Assembly (NCBI GenBank): GCA_031263625.1
Contig: JAISFK010000274.1
Span: 1-21,797 of the forward strand
Direction: 5' to 3'
From: Clostridiales bacterium
GTDB lineage: Bacteria; Bacillota; Clostridia; WRLR01
Length of the DNA stretch: 21,797 nt
Shown: positions 12,872 through 18,574 of the stretch, in pieces
Numbering within the stretch: position 1 is the first letter of the stretch
Layout: every line of letters starts with the position of its first letter
Program-made: the position numbers and the translations under genes
Notes under the pieces: model-generated
Database searches by the model: none
Told to the model about the DNA's origin: nothing
Seen by the model: the letters and a program-made list of their open reading frames with translations, nothing else

Positions 12872-13502
12872 TTGCGTCACCACCTATATCATCGAGCGCC
12901 GGATCCGGCGCGGTTATTTTCTCGTTTGCGGCTGCGGCTGCAGCTGCGCCGGCGTCGCCTGCGCCCTGCGCGCCCTCGGCGACAGCCGCCGCGTCAGCGG
13001 CATCCGCGCCCTCGGCGACAGCGGCATCGACAGCATCCGCGGCATCGGCGTCGCCCGCCTGGCCTGCGCCCCGCGCGCCCGAGCCGGCAACCGGCCCCTC
13101 GCGCTTGACGTACTTGCACTTGATCGGGAGCTTGTGCGCGGCGAGGCGCAAAGCCTCCCTGGCCATTTCCTCGCTGACGCCCGCTATCTCGAACAGCACC
13201 CTTCCGGGCTTGACGACCGCGACCCAGTACTCCGGCGAGCCCTTGCCGCTGCCCATGCGCGTCTCGGCGGGCTTCTGCGTGACGGGCTTGTGCGGGAATA
13301 TCTTGATCCACACCTTGCCGCCCCTCCTGATGAAGCGCGTCATGGCGATACGGGCGGCCTCGATCTGGTTCGCCGTGATCCAGGCCGGCTCAAGCGCCGC
13401 AATGCCGTAGTCGCCGTACGAGACGGTGTTGCCGCGCGTGGCGATGCCCGTCATGCGGCCCCTATGGACCCTCCTGCGCTTAACCCTCTTAGGCATTAAC
13501 AT
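12858..13502 (-). CDS. rplP: 50S ribosomal protein L16 with long Ala/Asp-rich C-terminal extension
   Basis: L16 organises the A-site tRNA region and is needed late in 50S assembly. The core spans residues 1-138: MLMPKRVKRRRVHRGRMTGI, QIEAARIAMTRFIRRGGKVW, RMGSGKGSPEYWVAVVKPGR and HKLPIKCKYVKREGPVAG. The normal protein ends about here (144 residues in B. subtilis). This one continues to 214 with a tail dominated by Ala, Asp, Gly and Glu. AVAEGA occurs twice, 12 residues apart, encoded by a perfect 16-base repeat (12971-12986 and 13007-13022) with a 36-base period. The tail ends in the acidic, non-repetitive segment ITAPDPALDDIGGDANESQ. The ATG directly abuts the rpsC stop. The downstream rpmC ribosome binding site lies inside the tail, so the tail is fixed in frame. 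Confidence 0.97.
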   Translation of the reverse strand: MLMPKRVKRRRVHRGRMTGIATRGNTVSYGDYGIAALEPAWITANQIEAARIAMTRFIRRGGKVWIKIFPHKPVTQKPAETRMGSGKGSPEYWVAVVKPGRVLFEIAGVSEEMAREALRLAAHKLPIKCKYVKREGPVAGSGARGAGQAGDADAADAVDAAVAEGADAADAAAVAEGAQGAGDAGAAAAAAANEKITAPDPALDDIGGDANESQ

Positions 13503-14171
13503 TTACGATTCGCCTCCTTCGGTCTTCTGAGATCTCTTTGCGGCCGGAAGGACTTCGCCCTTGTAAATCCAGACTTTCACGCCGATCTTTCCGTATGTCG
13601 TGTTGGCTTCGCAAAACCCGTAGTCTATGTCGGCCCTCAGCGTCTGCAGCGGTATCGTGCCCTCGTGGTAGTGCTCCGTCCGGGCGATCTCGGCCCCGCC
13701 GAGCCTGCCGGACACGGACGTCTTTATGCCCTTGGCGTAGCGCTTGATCGAGCGCGACATGGCCTGCTTCATGGCCCTGCGGAACGAGATCCTCTTTTCG
13801 AGCTGCTGCGCGATGTTCTCGGCGACTATCTGCGCGTCCAGATCCGGCTCCCTGATCTCCGCGATGTTGACCAGCGCGCTCTTGCCCGTGAGCTGCTCAA
13901 TCTCCTTGCGCAGGATCTCCATGCCGGCCCCGCCCTTGCCGATGACGATGCCGGGCTTGGCCGTGCTGACGGTGACTTTTATCTTGCTCGCCGCGCGCTC
14001 GATCTCAATCCTCGACACCCCGGAGGCGTAGAGCTTTTTCTTGATGAACTTGCGGACCTTGACGTCCTCGAGCAGGAGATCGCTGAAGCCTTTCTTCTCG
14101 GAATACCACTTGGTGTCCCAGTCCTTTATTATGCCAACCCTCAAACCATGCGGATTAACCTTCTGGCCCAT
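13503..14171 (-). CDS. rpsC: 30S ribosomal protein S3
   Basis: S3 forms part of the mRNA entry pore and its helicase-like surface. The 222-residue product starts MGQKVNPHGLRVGIIKDWDT and contains a type II KH domain with GKGG at 78-81. The C-terminal domain carries the conserved KGIKTSVSGRLGGAEIARTE and LRADIDYGFCEANTTYGKIG blocks. The ATG at 14169-14171 follows GGAGG at nine bases. It lies 29 bases after rplV and directly abuts rplP. Confidence 0.98.
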   Translation of the reverse strand: MGQKVNPHGLRVGIIKDWDTKWYSEKKGFSDLLLEDVKVRKFIKKKLYASGVSRIEIERAASKIKVTVSTAKPGIVIGKGGAGMEILRKEIEQLTGKSALVNIAEIREPDLDAQIVAENIAQQLEKRISFRRAMKQAMSRSIKRYAKGIKTSVSGRLGGAEIARTEHYHEGTIPLQTLRADIDYGFCEANTTYGKIGVKVWIYKGEVLPAAKRSQKTEGGES

Positions 14172-14200
14172 TCAAATAAACCTCCTTAGCGTTTGCTCGA

Positions 14201-14668
14201 CTAGCTTTCCGATTTTTCCCTGACGACCAGCGTGATATGGCTCGAGCGCTTCTTGATCCTGTCGGCGCTGCCCCTGGCCTTGGGCATGACGCGCTTGAGC
14301 GTCGGCCCCTGCGTCGCCGTGGCCTCGGCCACGTAGAGGAAGTCGCTGTCCAGCCCGTTGTTGTTCACGGCGTTCGCCTCGGCGGACTTGAGCAGCCGGA
14401 ATATCGGGGCGCTGGCCGCCTTCGGCGTGTTCTTGACGATGGCGAACGCCTCCTGTATGCTCTTGCCCTTGATCTGGTTGAGCACGAGCCGGACCTTGCC
14501 GTCCGCGATGCGCACGTTGCGGACGCTGGCGCGGCCCTCGTCCCTGCCGATGCCGAGCGTCTTTCTCTCCTTTTTGGTCAGCAGGAACGGCTTCTTGCTC
14601 TTGCTGTGCCTTTTCGAGTATTGTTCAAGAAGGCTGTCCTTGTTCGCGAGCAGCACTTCCTTCGACAT
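14201..14668 (-). CDS. rplV: 50S ribosomal protein L22 with N-terminal extension
   Basis: L22 contacts all 23S rRNA domains, and its beta-hairpin lines the exit tunnel, where macrolide resistance arises. The family core begins near residue 46 (RASVRNVRIADGKVRLVLNQ) and includes the hairpin segment ATQGPTLKRVMPKARGSADR and the end KKRSSHITLVVREK. The first 45 residues (with SKRHSKSKKPFLLTKKERKT) are an extra basic arm. The protein is 155 residues, against about 110-115 for the common form. Two starts compete: the ATG at 14668 with GGAG nine bases upstream, used here, and a TTG at 14683 that adds five residues. Either way the extension is in frame and reads through conserved sequence. Confidence 0.95.
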   Translation of the reverse strand: MSKEVLLANKDSLLEQYSKRHSKSKKPFLLTKKERKTLGIGRDEGRASVRNVRIADGKVRLVLNQIKGKSIQEAFAIVKNTPKAASAPIFRLLKSAEANAVNNNGLDSDFLYVAEATATQGPTLKRVMPKARGSADRIKKRSSHITLVVREKSES

Positions 14669-14746
14669 TACCTTGCGCTCCAAACGATACCACTCCCTTC
14701 GGTTTCAAACGTTGATGCCTGGCGCCCGCCTCGGCCGCAGCTCAGC

Positions 14747-15028
14747 CTACCTCACGCTGGACGACTTCTCCGTGCGGCCGTGGCCCCGGTACGTCCTCGT
14801 CGGGGCGAACTCGCCGAGCTTGTGCCCGACCATCTCCTCCGACAGGTAAACCGGAACGTGCTTCCTGCCGTCGTGGACGGCTATCGTGTGGCCGACCATC
14901 TGCGGGTATATCGTTGACGCCCTCGACCACGTCTTTATGACGGTCTTCCTGTTCGTGGCGTTCATCTCCTGTATCCGCTTCATAAGCCTTGCCTCAATGA
15001 ACGGCTGCTTTTTGAGTGATCTGCTCAT
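14747..15028 (-). CDS. rpsS: 30S ribosomal protein S19
   Basis: S19 is a 30S head protein near the A-site finger. The 93-residue product starts MSRSLKKQPFIEARLMKRIQ and has the HNGRKHVPVY-like segment (HDGRKHVPVYLSEEMVGHKL) and GEFAPTRTYRGHGRTEKSS. The length is typical. The ATG at 15026-15028 follows AGGGAGG at about 11 bases. It is 32 bases after rplB, with a 78-base gap before rplV. Confidence 0.98.
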   Translation of the reverse strand: MSRSLKKQPFIEARLMKRIQEMNATNRKTVIKTWSRASTIYPQMVGHTIAVHDGRKHVPVYLSEEMVGHKLGEFAPTRTYRGHGRTEKSSSVR

Positions 15029-15060
15029 GTTTTCAGGCTACCTCCCTTTCCCGGCACCGG

Positions 15061-15894
15061 CTATTTCTGGTTGCGCCTCTTGACTATGTACTTGTCCGTC
15101 GGGTTCTTCTTCTTCCTCGTCTTGTAGCCAAGCGTCGGCTTGCCCCAAGGCGTGACCGGCCCCGGCTTGCCTATCGGCGACTTGCCCTCGCCGCCGCCGT
15201 GCGGGTGGTCAACGGGGTTCATGACGACGCCGCGCACCTTGGGCCGCCGGCCCATCCAGCGCTTGCGCCCGGCCTTGCCGATCTTCAGGTTCTCGTTCTC
15301 GATGTTGCTGACCTGCCCGATCGAGGCGCGGCAGTTTATGCGTATCATGCGCACCTCGCCGGAGGGCAGCCTGATCTGCGCGTATGCGCCCTCTTTGGCC
15401 ATGAGCTGCGCGGAGCTGCCGGCCGACCGCACGATCTGCGCGCCCGCGCCGGGGTTCAGCTCGATATTGTGTATGACGGTGCCGACCGGTATGTTCGTGA
15501 GCGGCAGGCAGTTGCCCGTCTTTATGTCCGAGCCCGCGCCGGAGACGACGACGTCGCCCGTCTTGAGGCCGTTGGGCGCTATTATGTAGCGCTTCTCGCC
15601 GTCCGCGTACTGGACGAGCGCGATGTACGCCGACCTGTTCGGATCGTACTCTAGCGCCGTGACCTTGGCCGCGACGCCGTCCTTGTTGCGCTTGAAGTCG
15701 ATAATCCTGTACTTGCGCTTGGCGCCGCCGCCCCTGTGCCGGACCGTGATGCGCCCGTAGGAGTTGCGGCCCCCCGTCTTTTTCAGCGGCGCGAGCAGGG
15801 CCTTCTCCGGCTCCTTTTTAGTCAGGACGCTGAAATCCGCGGATGTCATCTGCCTTCTGGCCGGCGTTGTCGGCTTGTATGTCTTTACTGCCAT
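15061..15894 (-). CDS. rplB: 50S ribosomal protein L2
   Basis: L2 is one of the most conserved proteins of the large subunit, essential for subunit joining and close to the peptidyl transferase centre. The 277-residue product is standard length: KTGGRNSYGRITVRHRGGGA near the N-terminus, the OB and SH3-like domains in the middle, and the C-terminal signature VVMNPVDHPHGGGEGKSPIG with the conserved histidine. The ATG at 15892-15894 follows AAGGAG at 10 bases. It is 83 bases after rplW and 32 before rpsS. Confidence 0.98.
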   Translation of the reverse strand: MAVKTYKPTTPARRQMTSADFSVLTKKEPEKALLAPLKKTGGRNSYGRITVRHRGGGAKRKYRIIDFKRNKDGVAAKVTALEYDPNRSAYIALVQYADGEKRYIIAPNGLKTGDVVVSGAGSDIKTGNCLPLTNIPVGTVIHNIELNPGAGAQIVRSAGSSAQLMAKEGAYAQIRLPSGEVRMIRINCRASIGQVSNIENENLKIGKAGRKRWMGRRPKVRGVVMNPVDHPHGGGEGKSPIGKPGPVTPWGKPTLGYKTRKKKNPTDKYIVKRRNQK

Positions 15895-15977
15895 GTCGTT
15901 TTCACTCCTTCACGCTTACGCTTGTGAGCCATGCCCCGCGCGAGCCTCGCGACTACAGCGAGAGCGGGCGCGAACGC

Positions 15978-16331
15978 TCACTGCAGCACGCCGTATTCCT
16001 CTATGCTCGTCTGCAGCTTTTTCGACGAGGCGGTCACTTTGCCGCCCTTTTCCTTGTACGTGCGCACCTTGGGATCCGTGTCTATCTTGACGACGGCCTT
16101 CTTCCACTTGGGCCTCGCCCCGATGTGGACGCCGAGGCGCTTGACCTTGCCGGCAAAATTGGCCGTGTTGACTTTCAGCACCCTGACGCTGAACAGCTTC
16201 TCGGCGGCCTGCCTGATCTCCGTCTTCGTGGCCCGCGTGTCAACGATGAACGTGTACTTGCCGTCGGCAAGCTGATCGTTGCTCTTTTCAGTGATATGCG
16301 GGCTGATGATGATGTCCTCGGCTCTCCTCAT
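15978..16331 (-). CDS. rplW: 50S ribosomal protein L23
   Basis: L23 forms the rim of the exit tunnel and binds trigger factor and SRP. The 117-residue product contains ISPHITEKSNDQLADGKYTF, TKTEIRQAAEKLFSVRVLKV and the loop around RLGVHIGARPKWKKAVVKID. The C-terminal 20 residues (EKGGKVTASSKKLQTSIEEY) exceed the usual length of about 95-100. The ATG at 16329-16331 overlaps the rplD stop in an ATGA arrangement, so translation is coupled. Confidence 0.97.
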   Translation of the reverse strand: MRRAEDIIISPHITEKSNDQLADGKYTFIVDTRATKTEIRQAAEKLFSVRVLKVNTANFAGKVKRLGVHIGARPKWKKAVVKIDTDPKVRTYKEKGGKVTASSKKLQTSIEEYGVLQ

Positions 16332-16957
16332 TGCGCGTATACCTCCTCGATGCTGCCGACAGCGGCTTTTGTGACTATGAACTTCTCGTGCTTCAGAATG
16401 TCGTAGGCGTTGATCGTGTTGACGAGCGCCATCGTGACGCCGGGGATGTTGCGCGCCGAGCGCTCCACGTTAAAGTCCTTGCCCTGCATGACGATGAGGG
16501 CCGTGTTGCCGCCGGCCTTGAGCGCGTTGAGCACCTTGACCATCTTCTTCGTCTTGATCTCGTCGAGCGACAGCGCGTCCAGCACTATGACGTCCTTGTC
16601 AACGGCCTTGGACGTGAGCGCGGACTTGAGCGCGAGCCGCCTGACCTTTCGCGGCAGCGTGTATTTGAACGAGCGGGGCTTTGGCCCAAAGATGACGCCG
16701 CCCTTTATCCACTGGGCGGAGCGTATGCTGCCGTGCCGCGCCCTGCCGGTGCCCTTCTGGCGGTACGGCTTCTTGCCGCCGCCGCGCACCTCGCTCTTGG
16801 TCTTCGTTGACTGCGTGCCGCGCCTTCTGTTCGCGAGCTGGTTCAGCACGGCGTCGTGCAGAACGGACTCGTGCACCTCGACCCCGAACACGCTGTCGGG
16901 CAGCTCTATGTCGCCGACCACTTCGCCATCCATATTGTACAGATCCACTTTAGGCAT
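16328..16957 (-). CDS. rplD: 50S ribosomal protein L4
   Basis: L4 extends a loop into the exit tunnel. In gammaproteobacteria it is also the repressor of the S10 operon, acting on the leader. The 209-residue product has the conserved loop GGGKKPYRQKGTGRARHGSI, RSAQWIKGGVIFGPKPRSFK after it, and the Rossmann-like C-terminal half (GNTALIVMQGKDFNVERSAR, then NIPGV). The ATG at 16955-16957 has GGAGG about 13 bases upstream, a little long. A 74-base gap with a 10-base tandem repeat separates it from rplC. Confidence 0.97.
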   Translation of the reverse strand: MPKVDLYNMDGEVVGDIELPDSVFGVEVHESVLHDAVLNQLANRRRGTQSTKTKSEVRGGGKKPYRQKGTGRARHGSIRSAQWIKGGVIFGPKPRSFKYTLPRKVRRLALKSALTSKAVDKDVIVLDALSLDEIKTKKMVKVLNALKAGGNTALIVMQGKDFNVERSARNIPGVTMALVNTINAYDILKHEKFIVTKAAVGSIEEVYAQ

Positions 16958-16984
16958 TTTAAGCTCAAATCCTCCTCTTGTGCG

Positions 16985-17024
16985 TATCGGGGCCTATCTG
17001 GGCCTATCGGGGCCTTTCGGGGCC
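16985..17024. repeat. Four 10-base tandem repeats between rplC and rplD
   Basis: TATCGGGGCC, TATCTGGGCC, TATCGGGGCC and TTTCGGGGCC follow without interruption at 16985-17024. A fifth partial unit runs into the rplC stop. The 10-base period equals roughly one helical turn. No coding or terminator function is apparent, though the GGCC words can fold locally. Confidence 0.85.
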
Positions 17025-17031
17025 TTTGGCG

Positions 17032-17667
17032 CTACGCGTGCTTGACTGTTTCCTTTATGGAGAGCAGCGCGCCCCGCGCGCCGGGGACGGCCCCCTTGAC
17101 GAGCAGCAGGCCGTGCTCCTGGTCAACCTTGACGACGGCCAGGTTCTGCACCGTGACCTTGTCGTTGCCCATGTGGCCCGGCATCTTCTTGCCCTTGAAT
17201 ATGCGCCCTGGGAACGAGTTGGCGCCCATGGAGCCAATCGCCCTGTGGAACTTGGAGCCGTGCGTCTCCTTGCCCCTGTGCTGGCCGTGGCGCTTGATCG
17301 CGCCCTGGAAGCCCTTGCCCTTCGATATGCCGCTCACGTCCACCATGTCGCCCGCCGAAAACATGTCCTCGACCTTGATGGCCTGCCCCACCTCGAACGC
17401 GCTTATGTCGGAGGCCTTGAACTCCCTGACGTGCTTGAGCGCGGGGACGCCCGCCTTCTTCAGCATGCCCAGCTGCGGCTTCGTCAGCTTCCTCTCCGCC
17501 GTCTCGCCGAAGCCTATCTTCACGGACTCGTAGCCGTCCGTCTCGACGGTCTTTTTCTGAATGACCAGGCACGGCCCGGCCTCGACGACGGTCACGGGGA
17601 TCGCGATGCCGCCCTCGCCGAATATCTGTGTCATCCCCAGTTTCTTGCCAAGTATAAACTTCTTCAA
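17032..17667 (-). CDS. rplC: 50S ribosomal protein L3
   Basis: L3 is an assembly initiator whose extension reaches the peptidyl transferase centre. The 211-residue product starts MKKFILGKKLGMTQIFGEGG and contains the conserved KGKGFQGAIKRHGQHRGKET segment and GSMGANSFPGRIFKGKKMPG, which carries the family signature. The start is a TTG at 17665-17667 with AGGAGGG seven bases upstream. It lies 73 bases after rpsJ. Length is normal. Confidence 0.97.
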   Translation of the reverse strand: MKKFILGKKLGMTQIFGEGGIAIPVTVVEAGPCLVIQKKTVETDGYESVKIGFGETAERKLTKPQLGMLKKAGVPALKHVREFKASDISAFEVGQAIKVEDMFSAGDMVDVSGISKGKGFQGAIKRHGQHRGKETHGSKFHRAIGSMGANSFPGRIFKGKKMPGHMGNDKVTVQNLAVVKVDQEHGLLLVKGAVPGARGALLSIKETVKHA

Positions 17668-17740
17668 GCCTTAGCCCTCCTGTCAGCAAAAACGCGGCCG
17701 CCCGCGCCCGCCATGTCGCCGCGGCGAGCGGCGCGCGCCA

Positions 17741-18052
17741 TCAAAGATTTATCTTAACGTCCACGCCCGCGGGCAGGTCGAGGCGCATGAGCGCGTCCAC
17801 CGTCTTGGGCGTCGGCAGCAGTATGTCCACTATGCGCTTGTGCGTGCGCATCTCGAATTGCTCCCGCGAGTCCTTGTACTTGTGGGGCGCCCGCAGTATC
17901 GTGATGACTTCCTTCTCCGTCGGCAGCGGTATCGGGCCGGACACCTTCGCGCCCGTGCGCCTCGCCGTTTCCACGATCTTCTCCGCCGACTGGTCAAGCA
18001 CCTGGTGGTCGAACGCCTTGAGCCTGATTCTGATCTTTTGCTTGTTTTTCAT
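17741..18052 (-). CDS. rpsJ: 30S ribosomal protein S10
   Basis: S10 is a 30S head protein and also the NusE subunit of antitermination complexes. The 103-residue product begins MKNKQKIRIRLKAFDHQVLD and includes GPIPLPTEKEVITILRAPHK and the C-terminal LMRLDLPAGVDVKI. An in-frame ATG eight codons upstream (MRRIGGIA) is rejected because the AGGATAGGGGG ribosome binding site lies 7 bases before the chosen ATG at 18050-18052. It is the first gene of the whole supercluster and is preceded by a long structured leader. Confidence 0.98.
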   Translation of the reverse strand: MKNKQKIRIRLKAFDHQVLDQSAEKIVETARRTGAKVSGPIPLPTEKEVITILRAPHKYKDSREQFEMRTHKRIVDILLPTPKTVDALMRLDLPAGVDVKINL

Positions 18053-18079
18053 TGCAATGCCCCCTATCCTGCGCATAAT

Positions 18080-18097
18080 CAGCCGATGTTCCGGCTG
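18080..18097 (-). other. Perfect hairpin just upstream of the rpsJ ribosome binding site
   Basis: CAGCCG-GAACAT-CGGCTG in the transcript forms six pairs around a six-base loop and ends about 17 bases before the AGGATAGGGGG site. It could limit access to the ribosome binding site or serve as a protein-binding stem. Confidence 0.55.
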
Positions 18098-18137
18098 CTC
18101 CTAGTACACTATGCCGGGCGTGTCATATCCTGGGGAT

Positions 18138-18179
18138 AAAAAACCCAGGACGGTGAGCAAAACCCGCTCGTGGCCTGGG
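18138..18179 (-). terminator. Candidate attenuator hairpin in the S10 leader
   Basis: In the transcript, segment A (CCCAGG, 18174-18179) pairs with segment B (CCTGGG, 18144-18149). The pairing is extendable by G-U and A-U pairs. Inside it GAGC pairs with GCTC around GGGTTTT. Segment B is followed at once by six U residues (18138-18143), giving an intrinsic-terminator shape. Segment B can instead pair with segment C (CCCAGGA in RNA terms, 18128-18134) further downstream, so the A:B and B:C structures exclude each other. Because C is transcribed after the U-tract, B:C cannot by itself prevent termination kinetically. A factor or an upstream competitor for A would be needed. Confidence 0.5.
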
Positions 18180-18372
18180 CTGTACTTTGTCATTCAATGA
18201 AGAAAGCAAAATGTACAGTGACGTGCCGCCCGGTTTCGTCGAATCGGACAATCTCCGCCTGAGTTACCTGCCCCGCCCGCTTCCGGCGCGCGCCCAATTT
18301 TTTTGGCCCGCCCCGGCCGCCCGGCCTGCAGCAATCTCAGGCTTCACAGTCTGTCATGTCACAACAGCCAAT

Positions 18373-18430
18373 ATTATATGTGAAAGAATAATATTTTGCA
18401 AGAACTTTTTTTAAAAAAATATTCACGAAT
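18373..18430 (-). promoter_or_regulatory. Strong promoter of the ribosomal supercluster with UP-like element
   Basis: Reading the minus strand, TTGCAA (18396-18401) and a perfect TATAAT (18373-18378) are separated by exactly 17 bases. Directly upstream of the -35, at 18402-18430, runs an A/T tract with T7 and A7 stretches, as expected for an UP element contacted by the alpha C-terminal domain. This is one of the few A/T-rich places in the window. It is the only convincing promoter found for the minus-strand cluster. Confidence 0.8.
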
Positions 18431-18528
18431 GTGCTCCCTATTTTTGTGGCTTATTGTGGCTTTCGCAGAAGTTTCCGATTTTCGCGCCGGCATAACCCCC
18501 GCAGGGGCTTGCGCATATATGGCATCTG

Positions 18529-18558
18529 GCATTATATATATGCTGATATATATAATGC
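18529..18558. promoter_or_regulatory. Perfect 13-bp AT-rich inverted repeat before the transporter operon
   Basis: GCATTATATATAT (18529-18541) and ATATATATAATGC (18546-18558) are exact reverse complements around GCTG. The element ends four bases before the GGGGG ribosome binding site of the substrate-binding protein gene. A TATAAT word lies inside its right arm (18551-18556) but lacks a good -35 at the right distance. It may be an operator for a dimeric regulator or an mRNA hairpin controlling ribosome access. A direct repeat TTGTGGCTT at 18444-18452 and 18454-18462 lies further upstream. Confidence 0.75.
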
Positions 18559-18574
18559 TGGATGGGGGTTCCTG

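Larger units (their letters stand above)
18053..18366 (-). promoter_or_regulatory. Structured 5' leader of the S10 operon
   Basis: With transcription starting about 7 bases after the -10 element, the leader is about 310 nt. It has several pairable segments: a long-range 7-bp stem (GCCTGAG/CTCAGGC, 18257-18263 with 18336-18342); an interrupted stem CTGTAC...GTACAG with adjacent TTTG/CAAA (18180-18218); the terminator-like hairpin at 18138-18179; an alternative 7-bp hairpin TCCTGGG/CCCAGGA (18128-18150); and a perfect CAGCCG-CGGCTG hairpin (18080-18097) just before the ribosome binding site. S10 leaders are sites of autoregulation in other bacteria. No open frame with a ribosome binding site is seen in the leader. 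The other part of the gene-free stretch 18053-18574 holds the promoter and the transporter upstream region. Confidence 0.65.

Noticed and set aside
18509..18556. Sigma-70 promoter for the transporter operon
   Set aside because: TATAAT at 18551-18556 has no acceptable -35 at 16-19 bases, and TTGCGC at 18509 has no good -10. The promoter is not resolved.
18529..18558. NikR or Fur operator
   Set aside because: The arms do not contain GTATGA/TCATAC, nor the GATAATGATAATCATTATC pattern, so the palindrome is left unassigned.
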